A DNA stretch of 35,138 nucleotides from Streptomyces neyagawaensis (GTDB lineage Bacteria; Actinomycetota; Actinomycetes; Streptomycetales; Streptomycetaceae), in the NCBI RefSeq assembly GCF_023516595.1, contig NZ_JAMGBG010000186.1:1-35138 (forward strand), written 5' to 3'. Shown in pieces: positions 1-7,108 of this stretch (positions within the stretch are counted from its first letter, which is position 1; every line of letters starts with the position of its first letter). The translations under genes were made by a program, and so were the position numbers. The notes under the pieces are model-generated. The model was given only the letters and a program-made list of their open reading frames with translations, had not been told where the DNA came from and did no database searches.

Positions 1-1574
1 CGCCCTCCGCCCAGCCCGGCGGCCCCCGCCCCGGCGCGAGCGGCGCCCCCCGGCCCGGCGGTACCAACGGCGCCGGGCTCCCCGGTGCCACCGGCGCCGG
101 ACCGGTGGCTCCCGGCCACGGCGGCGGCACCGGCTCCTTCGACGTGTCGGCCGCGCTCGCCGCCGCCACGTCCGACCGTGAGGACCTGCCGTACTTCTCC
201 GGCAACGGCACCACGGGCGGCCCCTCCGGCCCCACCGGCGGCCCCGTCACCGGTGACAGCCCCCTCGGCCCGCCCCCGGCCCCGAACGACCCGTTCGGCC
301 CGGCCGCCGACTTCACCTCCCCGGTCGGCGCGGACTACGCCCAGCCCGGCGGCGGACTCAGCGACGACACCGCGGTCCTCACCCCGCAGCGGCCCGCCGA
401 CGGGTCCGGCGCCCCCGGCTACGGCGGCCCCGGCCCCCTGGACAACCCGTCCGGGCACACCCTGACCAGCGGCATCCCCGTCGTGCCCCCGGGCACCCAG
501 GGCGCCCCCTTCGGCCCGGGCGGCGTCGACGGCGCGACCCGGCACACCCCGCCGAAGCTGCCCGACCCCGGTGCGCAGCAGCAGAAGCCCTCCGGCGGCA
601 AGGCCCCGAAGGCGGCGAAGCCCGCCAAGAAGAAGGGCCGCAGCAAGCTGGCGCTCCTCGGCGGCGGCGTGGTCGTCCTCGCCGGCGGTGTCTACGGCGC
701 CGGTCTCCTCATGAACCACTCCGACGTCCCCAAGGGCACCACCGTCCTCGGTGTCGACATCGGCGGCGGCACCCGTGACGAGGCCGTCAACAAGCTGGAC
801 AAGGCCTTCGCCGCCCATACGAACAAGGAGCTGAAGCTCACGGTCGACGGCGAGACGGTCACGCTCCGCCCGGACCAGGCCGGACTGCAGTTCGACATGC
901 AGGACACGGTCCGCGTCGCCGCCGTCAGCGACTACAACCCGGTCTCCGTGATCGGCTCCCTCTTCGGGCAGAAGCGGGTCGTCGAGCCCGTCATGCCGGT
1001 CGACTCCGAGAAGCTCCGGGCCGCGCTGGAGCGCGCCGCGGGCAGCTCCGGCTCGTCGAGCGACGGCACCGTGAAGTACGAGCCCGGCAAGGCCGTCCCC
1101 GTCTACGGAAAGGCCGGCAAGGGCATCGCCGTCGACCAGTCCTCCGACGCCGTCGAGAAGGCCTACCGCACCCAGGTCGAGACCGGTACGACCCCCGCCG
1201 TGAGCCTGCCGACCACCGCCAAGGAGCCGTCGGTCGACAAGGCCGAGGTCGACCGGTTCATGAAGGAGTTCGCGCAGCCGGCGATGTCCGGCTTCGTCAC
1301 CGTGCAGACGGACGCCGCGCACTCCGTGAAGCTCAGCCCCGAGAACTCCCTCTGGAAGTTCCTCACCGTCAAGGCAGTCGACGGCAAGCTCGTCGACTCC
1401 TACAACGAGAAGGCCCTGGTGGAGCTCTACGGCGGCACTTTCAACGGTGTCCTGATCACCCGGGCCAACGGCGAGAAGACCCCCGTCAACGCCAAGGACG
1501 TCTACGGCGCCCTCCGGCTGGCCCTCAAGAGCAAGACCGACCGGGTCGCCGTGATCGACACGAACCCGACCTGA
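1..1574 (+). CDS. membrane-anchored peptidoglycan-binding-like protein (5' end outside window)
   Basis: The reading frame is open from the first bases of the window, so the true start lies upstream; a GTG at 105 is internal to the same low-complexity stretch. About 523 residues are visible. The first 210 are rich in Pro, Gly and Ala and look disordered and cytoplasmic. A Lys/Arg patch (bases about 600-645) is followed by one hydrophobic segment (about 642-713, LALLGGGVVVLAGGVYGAGL), then an outside part of about 285 residues. The opening of that part (GTTVLGVDIGGGTRDEAVNKL and the following LTVDGETVTLRPDQAG) resembles the PG_binding_4 domain found ahead of VanW and YkuD enzymes. No VanW or L,D-transpeptidase catalytic motif follows, so a structural or wall-binding role is inferred rather than an enzyme. 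A strong terminator closes it at once, so it ends its transcription unit. Confidence 0.85.
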   Translation, partial: PSAQPGGPRPGASGAPRPGGTNGAGLPGATGAGPVAPGHGGGTGSFDVSAALAAATSDREDLPYFSGNGTTGGPSGPTGGPVTGDSPLGPPPAPNDPFGPAADFTSPVGADYAQPGGGLSDDTAVLTPQRPADGSGAPGYGGPGPLDNPSGHTLTSGIPVVPPGTQGAPFGPGGVDGATRHTPPKLPDPGAQQQKPSGGKAPKAAKPAKKKGRSKLALLGGGVVVLAGGVYGAGLLMNHSDVPKGTTVLGVDIGGGTRDEAVNKLDKAFAAHTNKELKLTVDGETVTLRPDQAGLQFDMQDTVRVAAVSDYNPVSVIGSLFGQKRVVEPVMPVDSEKLRAALERAAGSSGSSSDGTVKYEPGKAVPVYGKAGKGIAVDQSSDAVEKAYRTQVETGTTPAVSLPTTAKEPSVDKAEVDRFMKEFAQPAMSGFVTVQTDAAHSVKLSPENSLWKFLTVKAVDGKLVDSYNEKALVELYGGTFNGVLITRANGEKTPVNAKDVYGALRLALKSKTDRVAVIDTNPT

Positions 1575-1586
1575 CCGAGCACGCGA

Positions 1587-1623
1587 GCAGGGGGCACCCG
1601 ATGACACACCGGGTGCCCCCTGC
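1587..1623 (+). terminator. strong hairpin terminator after the peptidoglycan-binding-like gene
   Basis: A perfect 14-bp inverted repeat (1587-1600 and 1610-1623, GCAGGGGGCACCCG) with a 9-base loop begins 13 bases after the stop codon. There is no T run, as is usual in Streptomyces. Confidence 0.85.
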
Positions 1624-1625
1624 CC

Positions 1626-1997
1626 GTGTGTCACCCCTGGCGGTATGACTTCTGTCATGCGGCACACAGGACCACCGACACTGCCGCCGAGGGGGCCCGC
1701 GCCGACACCCTGGTTCCCCTGACGACAACAGCGGTCACGACCACCCCGGTGGTCGGGTTCGAGCGGGTGGGCAAGACCTGCGGGAGCGTGCGAGCGGTCG
1801 ACGGACTGACGCTCGCGCCGCACCCGGGGGAGACCGTCGCCCTGCTCGGCCCGAACGGCGCGGGCAAGTCCACCACCCTCGACCTCCTCCTCGGCCTGAA
1901 GCAGCCCGACACCGGCACCGTCCGCGTCCTCGGCACCAGCCCCCGCGAGGCCATCGTCACCGGCCGCGTCGGCGCCATGCCGTACGCCGCGTCCTGA
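1626..1997 (+). pseudogene. ABC-transporter ATP-binding protein, N-terminal fragment
   Basis: The frame reads as the front of an ABC ATPase: VVGFERVGKTCGSVRAVDGL, then a perfect Walker A (LLGPNGAGKSTTLDLLLGL) and TGTVRVLGTSPREAIVTGRVGAM. It then runs into foreign sequence and stops at 1995-1997. The Q-loop, ABC signature, Walker B and H-loop are all missing, so it cannot hydrolyse ATP. Similarity breaks off at about 1976-1982, exactly where the C-terminal half of a response regulator begins in another frame. The GTG at 1626 overlaps the upstream terminator and is unlikely to be the real start; the original start was probably near 1710-1730. The fragment is best read as one end of an ABC transporter plus two-component operon that lost its middle. 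Confidence 0.85.
1645..1658. promoter_or_regulatory. palindrome ATGAC-N4-GTCAT, possible response-regulator operator
   Basis: A perfect palindrome (ATGAC TTCT GTCAT) lies between the terminator and the ABC-ATPase fragment. Regulators of the DesR/NarL type bind short TGAC/GTCA-like dyads ahead of the ABC operons they control, so this may be the leftover autoregulatory site of the decayed operon. The function is inferred. Confidence 0.4.
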
Positions 1998-2245
1998 CCG
2001 GCGAACGGGTCATCGACCCCACCCTCACGGCAGCGGCCCTCGCCGAGGGAGCCAACCCCCTGACCGACCGCGAACGCGAGGTGCTGCGCGCGGCAGCCGA
2101 CGGCGCCACGAACGCGGAGCCGGCCGAGACCCTCCACCTCTCCCAGGGCACGGTCCGCAGCTACCTCTCCACAGCGATCCAGAAACTGTCGGTCCGCAAC
2201 CGCCGGGAGGCGGTACGGACCGCACGGGAGAAGGGCTGGCTGTAG
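1980..2245 (+). pseudogene. LuxR/NarL-type response regulator, C-terminal fragment
   Basis: In the frame ending with TAG at 2243-2245 the sequence reads AVRRVLTGERVIDP, then PLTDREREVLRAAADG, LHLSQGTVRSYLSTAIQKL, and ends REAVRTAREKGWL. This is the end of a NarL/DesR-type receiver followed by a complete LuxR helix-turn-helix. The phospho-acceptor part of the receiver is absent and there is no start codon of its own. The upstream ABC fragment is in a different frame, so no fusion protein can form. Operons of ABC ATPase, permease, histidine kinase and response regulator are common in Streptomyces. An internal deletion removing the rest of the ATPase, the permease, the kinase and most of the receiver explains the arrangement. 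Confidence 0.85.
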
Positions 2246-2394
2246 GGGGAGAGGGTCGAAGGAACTCAGCGGGGGGAGAGGGGGCCGAGGTGGTCAGTGG
2301 GCGGGTGGTGGAAGAGGCGAGGCGGCACGGCGGGCGGGCGATGGAACGGCGAGGCGGCTCGACGGGACCTGGTAGCCGCCGGCCAGTGGCAGCC

Positions 2395-2445
2395 ACCCCA
2401 GGGGTGCGGGGAACTGCGCGACCGACCACGACGTACCCGCAGCCG
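2395..2445. repeat. dispersed intergenic repeat, copy A
   Basis: The stretch contains GGGGTGCGGGGAACTGCGCG followed by ACC-GACCACGACGTACCCGCAG. It matches the cores at 25260 and 33834. A small CACCC/GGGTG hairpin precedes it. It lies in the convergent gap (2246-2527) between the response-regulator remnant and the SirB1-type gene; I see nothing else in that gap. Confidence 0.75.
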
Positions 2446-2527
2446 TCAACGAACACAAGCCCCTACGGCGAGGACACGCACCCGGCCCCTGCCGGAAGCC
2501 GCACCAGGCCCCCACTGAAGCCGCCTC

Positions 2528-3400
2528 TCAGTTCAACCGCGCCCGAGCCGCCCCCGCCTGTCGCCGCACCCGTTCCGCCGCGCTGTCGTCCACCTCCGCG
2601 ACCACCTCCGCGTACGCCTCCAACTCCGCGGCCCCGCGCAGGAACTCCCCCCGCAGCACCAGCAACTGCGCCCACTCGTACCGCAGCCGCGCCGGATGCG
2701 AGGGCAGGGCCAGCGACAACTCGATCGCCCACAACGCCACGTCCGACCGCTCGGGCCGGGCCGCGGCCCACGCCCGCACGTTGTTCAGGACCCGCAGCAC
2801 GACGTCCAGCGGATCGGCCGGCCGCAGCATCCCCGGCTCCAGGGGACCCCCCGTCACCCCCGCGACCAGGGTCTCCGCGTCGCTCCCGCTGAGCACCCGC
2901 CCCCCGTCGAACGGATCGGCCAGCACCTGCTCCTCCGCGGGGCCGAACCCCACGACGAAGTGCCCGGGCAGCGCGACCCCGTACACCGGGGCCCCCGCCC
3001 GCCGGGCCACCTCCATCCACACCACCGACAGCAGGATCGGCAGCCCCCGCCGCCGCTCCAGCACCCGGTGCAGCAGTGACGACTCCAGCCGCTGGTAGTC
3101 CGCGGCGGAGCCGCGGTACCCGCACCGCTCGCCGAGCAGCCCCGCCAGCGCGAGCGCCCATGCCCGGGGCCCGCCGGGACGGTAGGGCAGCAGCCCCGCG
3201 AGCCGGTCCAGTTCGATCTGCGCGGCGTCGAGGCCGGCGTCGTCCAGCGCCCCGTCGCCCGCGGCGCCCACGAGCAGGCACAGCGCGGCGAGGTCGGGCC
3301 GCTCGGCCCGCGCCTCGGCGGCGAACCGCCGCCGCACCTCGGCGGCCCGCTCCGGCTCCGGCGGCAGGGGCGCGCCCATGCCGGGGTACTGCCCGCTCAT
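2528..3400 (-). CDS. SirB1-type transglutaminase-like / TPR protein
   Basis: 290 residues, starting at the ATG at 3400 (MSGQYPGM). Its start overlaps the stop of the upstream GNAT gene by four bases (ATGA), so the two are translationally coupled. The middle holds the conserved block of the SirB1/transglutaminase-like family: RRRGLPILLSVVWMEVARRAG, then GVALPGHFVVG and ADPFDGG. The C-terminal third (PLDVVLRVLNNVRAWAA through LRYEWAQLLVLRGEFLRGAAELEAY) looks like the TPR-like helices that usually follow. The family keeps the fold, including the His and Asp, but has no obvious catalytic Cys here, so protease or transglutaminase activity should not be assumed. A longer in-frame extension to 3760 lies wholly inside the upstream gene and was rejected. 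Confidence 0.8.
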   Translation of the reverse strand: MSGQYPGMGAPLPPEPERAAEVRRRFAAEARAERPDLAALCLLVGAAGDGALDDAGLDAAQIELDRLAGLLPYRPGGPRAWALALAGLLGERCGYRGSAADYQRLESSLLHRVLERRRGLPILLSVVWMEVARRAGAPVYGVALPGHFVVGFGPAEEQVLADPFDGGRVLSGSDAETLVAGVTGGPLEPGMLRPADPLDVVLRVLNNVRAWAAARPERSDVALWAIELSLALPSHPARLRYEWAQLLVLRGEFLRGAAELEAYAEVVAEVDDSAAERVRRQAGAARARLN

Positions 3401-4464
3401 GACGACCGGGACGACTCGGAAGCGCCCCCGAACCCCTCGGACGCCCCGCCCCCCGACCCCTCGGCCGCCCCGTTCTCCGGCGCCCGGTAGTGGTGATACG
3501 CGTGGTGCGCGGTGAAGCCCATGCCCGTGTACAGCGTCCGTGCGCCCGCGTTGTCCGTCTCGACCTGGAGCCAGCCCGCCGAGGCCCCCTCGTCCAGCGC
3601 CCGCTCGGCCAGCGCGGCCATCACGGTCGTCGCGAGGCCCTCCCGGCGGCGCGCCGGATCGACCTCCACGGCCGCGAAACCGGCCCACCGCCCGTCCACG
3701 ACGCACCGTCCGATCGCCGCGGGCGCGGCACCCTCGGCCCCCGGGACCGTCGCGAACCACACCGAGGGCCCGCTGCCGAGCACCTTCAGCGCGACCTCAC
3801 TGACTCCCTTGCGCTGGTAGCGGCTGAGCCACGCCTCGTCCGCCGTCCGGGAGAGCCGTACCGCGGGCGCCTCCCGGTCCGCGACGGGCGCGAGCGCCCC
3901 GATCCACAGCTCGGCGGTGACCTCACGGATCCACCCGCGGTCCTCCACCTCCGCGCAGAGCAGCTCCTGGGTGCCCTCGGCGCCGGTCGCCAGTTGCAGA
4001 TACGCGGGCAGCCCCCGGGCCGCGTACCAGCCGCGTACGGCCGTCAGCGCCTCGTCCAGGGGTATGCCTGGGTCGCCGAGGGGCAGCACCGAGTTGGCGC
4101 GGCGGGTGAAGCCGGAGGCGGCCCGCAGCTCCCAGCCGCCGAGGGACTCCCGCTCGACGGGCTGCCAGGCCCGCGCGGAGACCCGCGCCAGCTCCTCGTA
4201 CGAGGCCGCGGGTCCCCGTCGGCGGGCGGGCGCGGCGGGCACCACCTTCCCCGCCACCAGCGACGACTCCTCGATCCGGACGCGCTCCCCGTCCCTGCGG
4301 GTGATCAGCAGCACGCCGTCGTCCCATGATGTGAGAACACCAACCGTGTCGGTGAATTTCCGACCCGCGACGGCATCCTCGGCAACCCGCCGCACGGAGA
4401 CGCGTTTTCCCACGTCAGCGGCGGAAACCCGGATCTCGAGACGTCCACCGGCAGAGATTTCCAC
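3397..4464 (-). CDS. GNAT-family N-acetyltransferase with N-terminal barrel domain (Rv0428c-like)
   Basis: 355 residues from a GTG at 4464, preceded by a GGAGGGG ribosome site about 10 bases upstream. Residues 1-75 form a small beta-rich domain (KRVSVRRVAEDAVAGRKFTD, VLTSWDDGVLLITRRDGERV). A linker and the acetyltransferase follow, with the acetyl-CoA loop RRREGLATTVMAALAERAL near residues 268-286 and WLQVETDNAGARTLYTGMGF near the end. This two-part layout matches the actinobacterial cg3035/Rv0428c group of GNAT proteins, whose substrate is unknown to me. The last 30 residues are Gly/Ser/Glu-rich and look disordered. It is first in a two-gene operon with the SirB1-type gene and diverges from fdxA. 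Confidence 0.85.
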   Translation of the reverse strand: MEISAGGRLEIRVSAADVGKRVSVRRVAEDAVAGRKFTDTVGVLTSWDDGVLLITRRDGERVRIEESSLVAGKVVPAAPARRRGPAASYEELARVSARAWQPVERESLGGWELRAASGFTRRANSVLPLGDPGIPLDEALTAVRGWYAARGLPAYLQLATGAEGTQELLCAEVEDRGWIREVTAELWIGALAPVADREAPAVRLSRTADEAWLSRYQRKGVSEVALKVLGSGPSVWFATVPGAEGAAPAAIGRCVVDGRWAGFAAVEVDPARRREGLATTVMAALAERALDEGASAGWLQVETDNAGARTLYTGMGFTAHHAYHHYRAPENGAAEGSGGGASEGFGGASESSRSS

Positions 4465-4484
4465 AGGTCAGTTCACCCCTCCTG

Positions 4485-4513
4485 TTCGGATCATGCCCAG
4501 GAACGGAGATACT
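4485..4513 (+). promoter_or_regulatory. possible fdxA promoter
   Basis: TTCGGA (4485-4490) and GATACT (4508-4513) are separated by 17 bases in the divergent gap before fdxA. Both hexamers are only partial matches to the main sigma factor consensus. Confidence 0.35.
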
Positions 4514-4604
4514 AGGGGCGGGCATCGACGACGCCGCGCTCCCGCGCGCCAGGCGGCGGAGCCTGAGGAGGCCCGCCAGCGCCCTATCGAGGAGGAACGA
4601 CAGC

Positions 4605-4922
4605 GTGACCTACGTCATCGCGCAGCCTTGTGTCGACGTCAAGGACAAGGCGTGCATCGAGGAGTGCCCGGTCGACTGCATCTACGAGGGTCAGCGGTCC
4701 CTCTACATCCACCCGGATGAATGCGTCGACTGCGGTGCCTGCGAGCCGGTGTGCCCGGTCGAGGCGATCTTCTACGAGGACGACACTCCGGAGGAGTGGA
4801 AGGACTACTACAAGGCGAACGTCGAGTTCTTCGACGAGCTCGGCTCTCCCGGCGGTGCGAGCAAGCTCGGCCTGATCGAGCGCGACCACCCCTTCATCGC
4901 CGCCCTGCCGCCGCAGGCCTGA
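4605..4922 (+). CDS. fdxA: 7Fe ferredoxin
   Basis: 105 residues from a GTG at 4605 with a strong GAGGAGGAA ribosome site nine bases upstream. Cysteines at 9, 17, 21, 40, 43, 46 and 50 match the seven-iron ferredoxins. By comparison with Azotobacter FdI, C9, C17 and C50 would hold the [3Fe-4S] cluster, and C21, C40, C43 and C46 the [4Fe-4S] cluster; C25 is the usual free cysteine. The tail after residue 55 (EEWKDYYKANVEFFDELG) is the standard extension of this small soluble electron carrier. Partners are not shown here. In actinomycetes this gene commonly sits directly before the aminotransferase gene dapC, as it does here. A long inverted repeat follows the stop codon, so the two genes are probably transcribed separately. 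Confidence 0.93.
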   Translation: MTYVIAQPCVDVKDKACIEECPVDCIYEGQRSLYIHPDECVDCGACEPVCPVEAIFYEDDTPEEWKDYYKANVEFFDELGSPGGASKLGLIERDHPFIAALPPQA

Positions 4923-4970
4923 GGAAGCGACGCCGCGGGCCCGCCCGGCCGGCGGCCCGCTGCAGGCGCC

Positions 4971-5020
4971 GCCTCGGTCCCGTACGGTCCGATCACATGA
5001 TCGCCGTACGGGGCCGAGGC
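4971..5020 (+). terminator. long inverted repeat after fdxA
   Basis: Arms of 17 bases (4971-4987 and 5004-5020) pair at 16 positions plus one G-U, around 16 bases that themselves contain GATCA/TGATC. The arms carry the CCGTACGG motif. It is the likely fdxA terminator, with no T run. Confidence 0.75.
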
Positions 5021-5060
5021 GTTCGCCGTACGAGCAGTACGTACGCCCGCGTCCCGTCCC

Positions 5061-5086
5061 ACGGGCCCGTACGGAGCGTCCGTACG
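5061..5086. repeat. CGTACG-rich palindromes before dapC
   Basis: ACGGGCCCGT (5061-5070) is a 10-base palindrome. It overlaps CGTACGGA-GCG-TCCGTACG (5068-5086), a perfect 8-bp hairpin 20 bases before the dapC start. CGTACG or close forms occur repeatedly between 4980 and 5090. This could be an operator or a second hairpin; function unknown. Confidence 0.5.
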
Positions 5087-5105
5087 AGAAAGTGAGCCAG
5101 ATCCC

Positions 5106-6206
5106 GTGTCCGCAGTCAGCGATCGTCTCCCCACCTTCCCCTGGGACAAGCTGGAGCCGTACAAGGCGACGGCCGCCGCCCACCCCGGCGGCATCGTCGA
5201 CCTCTCCGTGGGCACCCCGGTCGACCCGGTCCCCGAGCTGGTCCAGAAGGCCCTGGTGGCCGCCGCGGACTCGCCGGGCTACCCGACCGTGTGGGGCACC
5301 CCCGAGCTGCGGGACGCGATCACCGGCTGGGCCGAGCGCCGCCTCGGCGCCCGCGGGATCACCCACCGCCATGTCCTGCCGGTCGTCGGCTCCAAGGAGC
5401 TGGTGGCCTGGCTCCCCACCCAGCTGGGCCTCGGCCCCGGCGACCGCGTCGCGTACCCGCGCCTCGCCTACCCGACGTACGAGGTGGGCGCCCGCCTCGC
5501 CCGCGCCGGGTACGAGGTCTACGACGACCCGACGCGGCTCGACCCCGAGGGCCTGAAGCTCCTCTGGCTGAACTCGCCGTCCAACCCCACCGGCAAGGTC
5601 CTCTCCCAGGAGGAGCTGACCCGGATCGTGGCCTGGGCCCGCGAGCACGGCATCCTGCTCTTCTCCGACGAGTGCTACCTGGAGCTGGGCTGGGAGGCGG
5701 ACCCCGTCTCGGTCCTGCACCCGGACGTCAACGGCGGCTCGTACGACGGCATCGTGGCCGTCCACTCCCTCTCCAAGCGCTCCAACCTCGCGGGCTACCG
5801 CGCGGCCTTCCTGCTGGGCGACCCGGCCGTCCTGAACCCGCTCCTGCAGATCCGCAAGCACGGCGGCATGATGACGTCGGCCCCCACTCAGGCCGCCGTG
5901 GTCGCCGCCCTCGGCGACGACGCCCACGTCCGCGAGCAGCGCGACCGCTACGCCGCCCGCCGCGCCGCCCTCCGCGCCGCCCTGGAGCGTCACGGCTTCC
6001 GCATCGAGCACAGCGAGGCCAGCCTCTACCTCTGGACCACCCGCGACGAGTCCTGCTGGACCACGGTCGCCCACCTCGCCGACCTGGGCATCCTCGTCGC
6101 CCCCGGTGACTTCTACGGCTCCGCGGGCGAGCACCACGTTCGCGTCGCCTTCACCGCCACGGACGAGCGGGTCGCGGCGGCGGTGGCCCGGCTGACCGGG
6201 GCGTAG
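5106..6206 (+). CDS. dapC: N-succinyldiaminopimelate aminotransferase
   Basis: 366 residues from a GTG at 5106; the ribosome site is weak (GTGAGCC region). It is a class I/II PLP-dependent aminotransferase. Visible landmarks are WGTPELRDAITGW near the start, PRLAYPTYEVGARLA for cofactor and substrate positioning, NSPSNPTGKVLS, the aspartate in LLFSDECYLELGW, and the PLP lysine in HSLSKRSNLAGYR. It should catalyse the glutamate-dependent amination that gives N-succinyl-LL-2,6-diaminopimelate in the lysine and diaminopimelate pathway. The next pathway enzyme, DapE, is encoded 2 kb downstream. The pairing with fdxA is conserved among actinomycetes and supports the DapC call over other class I aminotransferases. 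A strong bidirectional terminator follows. Confidence 0.9.
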   Translation: MSAVSDRLPTFPWDKLEPYKATAAAHPGGIVDLSVGTPVDPVPELVQKALVAAADSPGYPTVWGTPELRDAITGWAERRLGARGITHRHVLPVVGSKELVAWLPTQLGLGPGDRVAYPRLAYPTYEVGARLARAGYEVYDDPTRLDPEGLKLLWLNSPSNPTGKVLSQEELTRIVAWAREHGILLFSDECYLELGWEADPVSVLHPDVNGGSYDGIVAVHSLSKRSNLAGYRAAFLLGDPAVLNPLLQIRKHGGMMTSAPTQAAVVAALGDDAHVREQRDRYAARRAALRAALERHGFRIEHSEASLYLWTTRDESCWTTVAHLADLGILVAPGDFYGSAGEHHVRVAFTATDERVAAAVARLTGA

Positions 6207-6225
6207 TCCCCGCCGGACGACGCCA

Positions 6226-6255
6226 AAGGGGCCCGGGGACATCCCCGGGCCCCTT
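6226..6255. terminator. bidirectional hairpin terminator
   Basis: A perfect 13-bp stem (AAGGGGCCCGGGG at 6226-6238, its complement at 6243-6255) with a four-base loop lies in the convergent gap between dapC and the minus-strand secreted-protein gene. The AA/TT ends suit both directions. Confidence 0.9.
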
Positions 6256-6271
6256 CGCGCTGGAGCAGGTG

Positions 6272-6715
6272 TCAGCCGAGCGGGCTCTTGACCGGCAGCT
6301 TGCCGGTGGGCAGGCCGCCCTTGGCGACGGAGTCCGTCGGCAGGCCGCCCTTCGTCGCGCCCTTGGCCGTGTCGCCCAGAGCCGCCCCGGCGGTGCCCGC
6401 GGCGTCCCCGGCGGTCTTCTGCGCGACGGGCGTCGTCTTCTTGACGGTCTTCCCGCCGGTCTTGCTCACGGTCGGCAGGGTCTCCTTGGCCGCCTTGCCG
6501 CCGACGTTGCTCGCGACGCCGGTGACGCTCTGCGTCGCGCCGTCCGCGGTGTTGCCGGCGTTCGTCCCGTCCACGGCGGACAGACCGCCCAGGTCCGGGG
6601 TGGCCGGGAGTTCGGGCGCCGCGCTCGCGGAGCCGGCCGCACCGACCACGGAGGCCGCTCCCGCTGCGGTCAGCAGCGCGGCATTGGCGATCCGGCGGGT
6701 CAGGGGGAGGGACAT
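6272..6715 (-). CDS. small secreted Ala/Gly/Thr-rich protein of unknown function
   Basis: 147 residues from an ATG at 6715 with an AAGGAGC ribosome site. Residues 1-32 are a clear Sec signal peptide: MSLPLTRRIANAALL start, hydrophobic core, and a likely cleavage after SASA before APELPATP. The mature part is about 115 residues of low-complexity Gly, Ala, Thr, Lys and Val with loose repeats, including GGLPTDSVAKGGLPTGKLP and KTGGKTVKKT. There is no cysteine and no recognisable domain. It has over 390 bases of upstream DNA and a shared terminator, so it is a single-gene unit. A cell-surface or structural role is possible, but nothing in the sequence shows it. Homologues seem restricted to Streptomyces and relatives, from memory. 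Confidence 0.8.
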   Translation of the reverse strand: MSLPLTRRIANAALLTAAGAASVVGAAGSASAAPELPATPDLGGLSAVDGTNAGNTADGATQSVTGVASNVGGKAAKETLPTVSKTGGKTVKKTTPVAQKTAGDAAGTAGAALGDTAKGATKGGLPTDSVAKGGLPTGKLPVKSPLG

Positions 6716-7108
6716 GGTGCTCCTTTGACGGAAGAGAACGGTGAAGTGTCCGACCGTGCCCGGGAGTTGACCGCCGAATGGCTGTCGGCGTGATCGTTCC
6801 GGGCTCGGACGCAGTGACTACCGCTCGAAGTCCGTGAAGGTTGCGGCGGCCCAACGTAAAGAGTTGGCAATGCGTCGCATTATCGAATGCGGACAAAAGC
6901 AGCTGAATGACGCGCGGTCCGACTGTCTGCCGAATCCTTACAGCCCCGCGCTCCCAAGGAATCCGCCGAGGCGGGGGTGAGCAGGGGAAAACCCGCGCAC
7001 CCCGTCCACCCGACGCGCCGCGCATACCTCCGACGGGTGAGCCCCGCCCCCCGCTGTCCAGGGACGATTCGGACCGCCGCCCGCGGGCGTCCCGTCCGGG
7101 CGCGGCCC
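6716..7108. other. intergenic region upstream of the small secreted-protein gene
   Basis: No gene is seen in these 393 bases. Less GC-rich DNA at about 6840-6905 should hold the minus-strand promoter. It contains two dyads: CCAAC/GTTGG (6851-6855 and 6863-6867) and the perfect hairpin CGCATT-ATCG-AATGCG (6876-6891). Either could be an operator. Confidence 0.5.

Noticed and set aside
1626..2245. A genuine ABC-ATPase/response-regulator fusion protein
   Set aside because: The two parts are in different frames and a stop codon follows the junction at 1995-1997.
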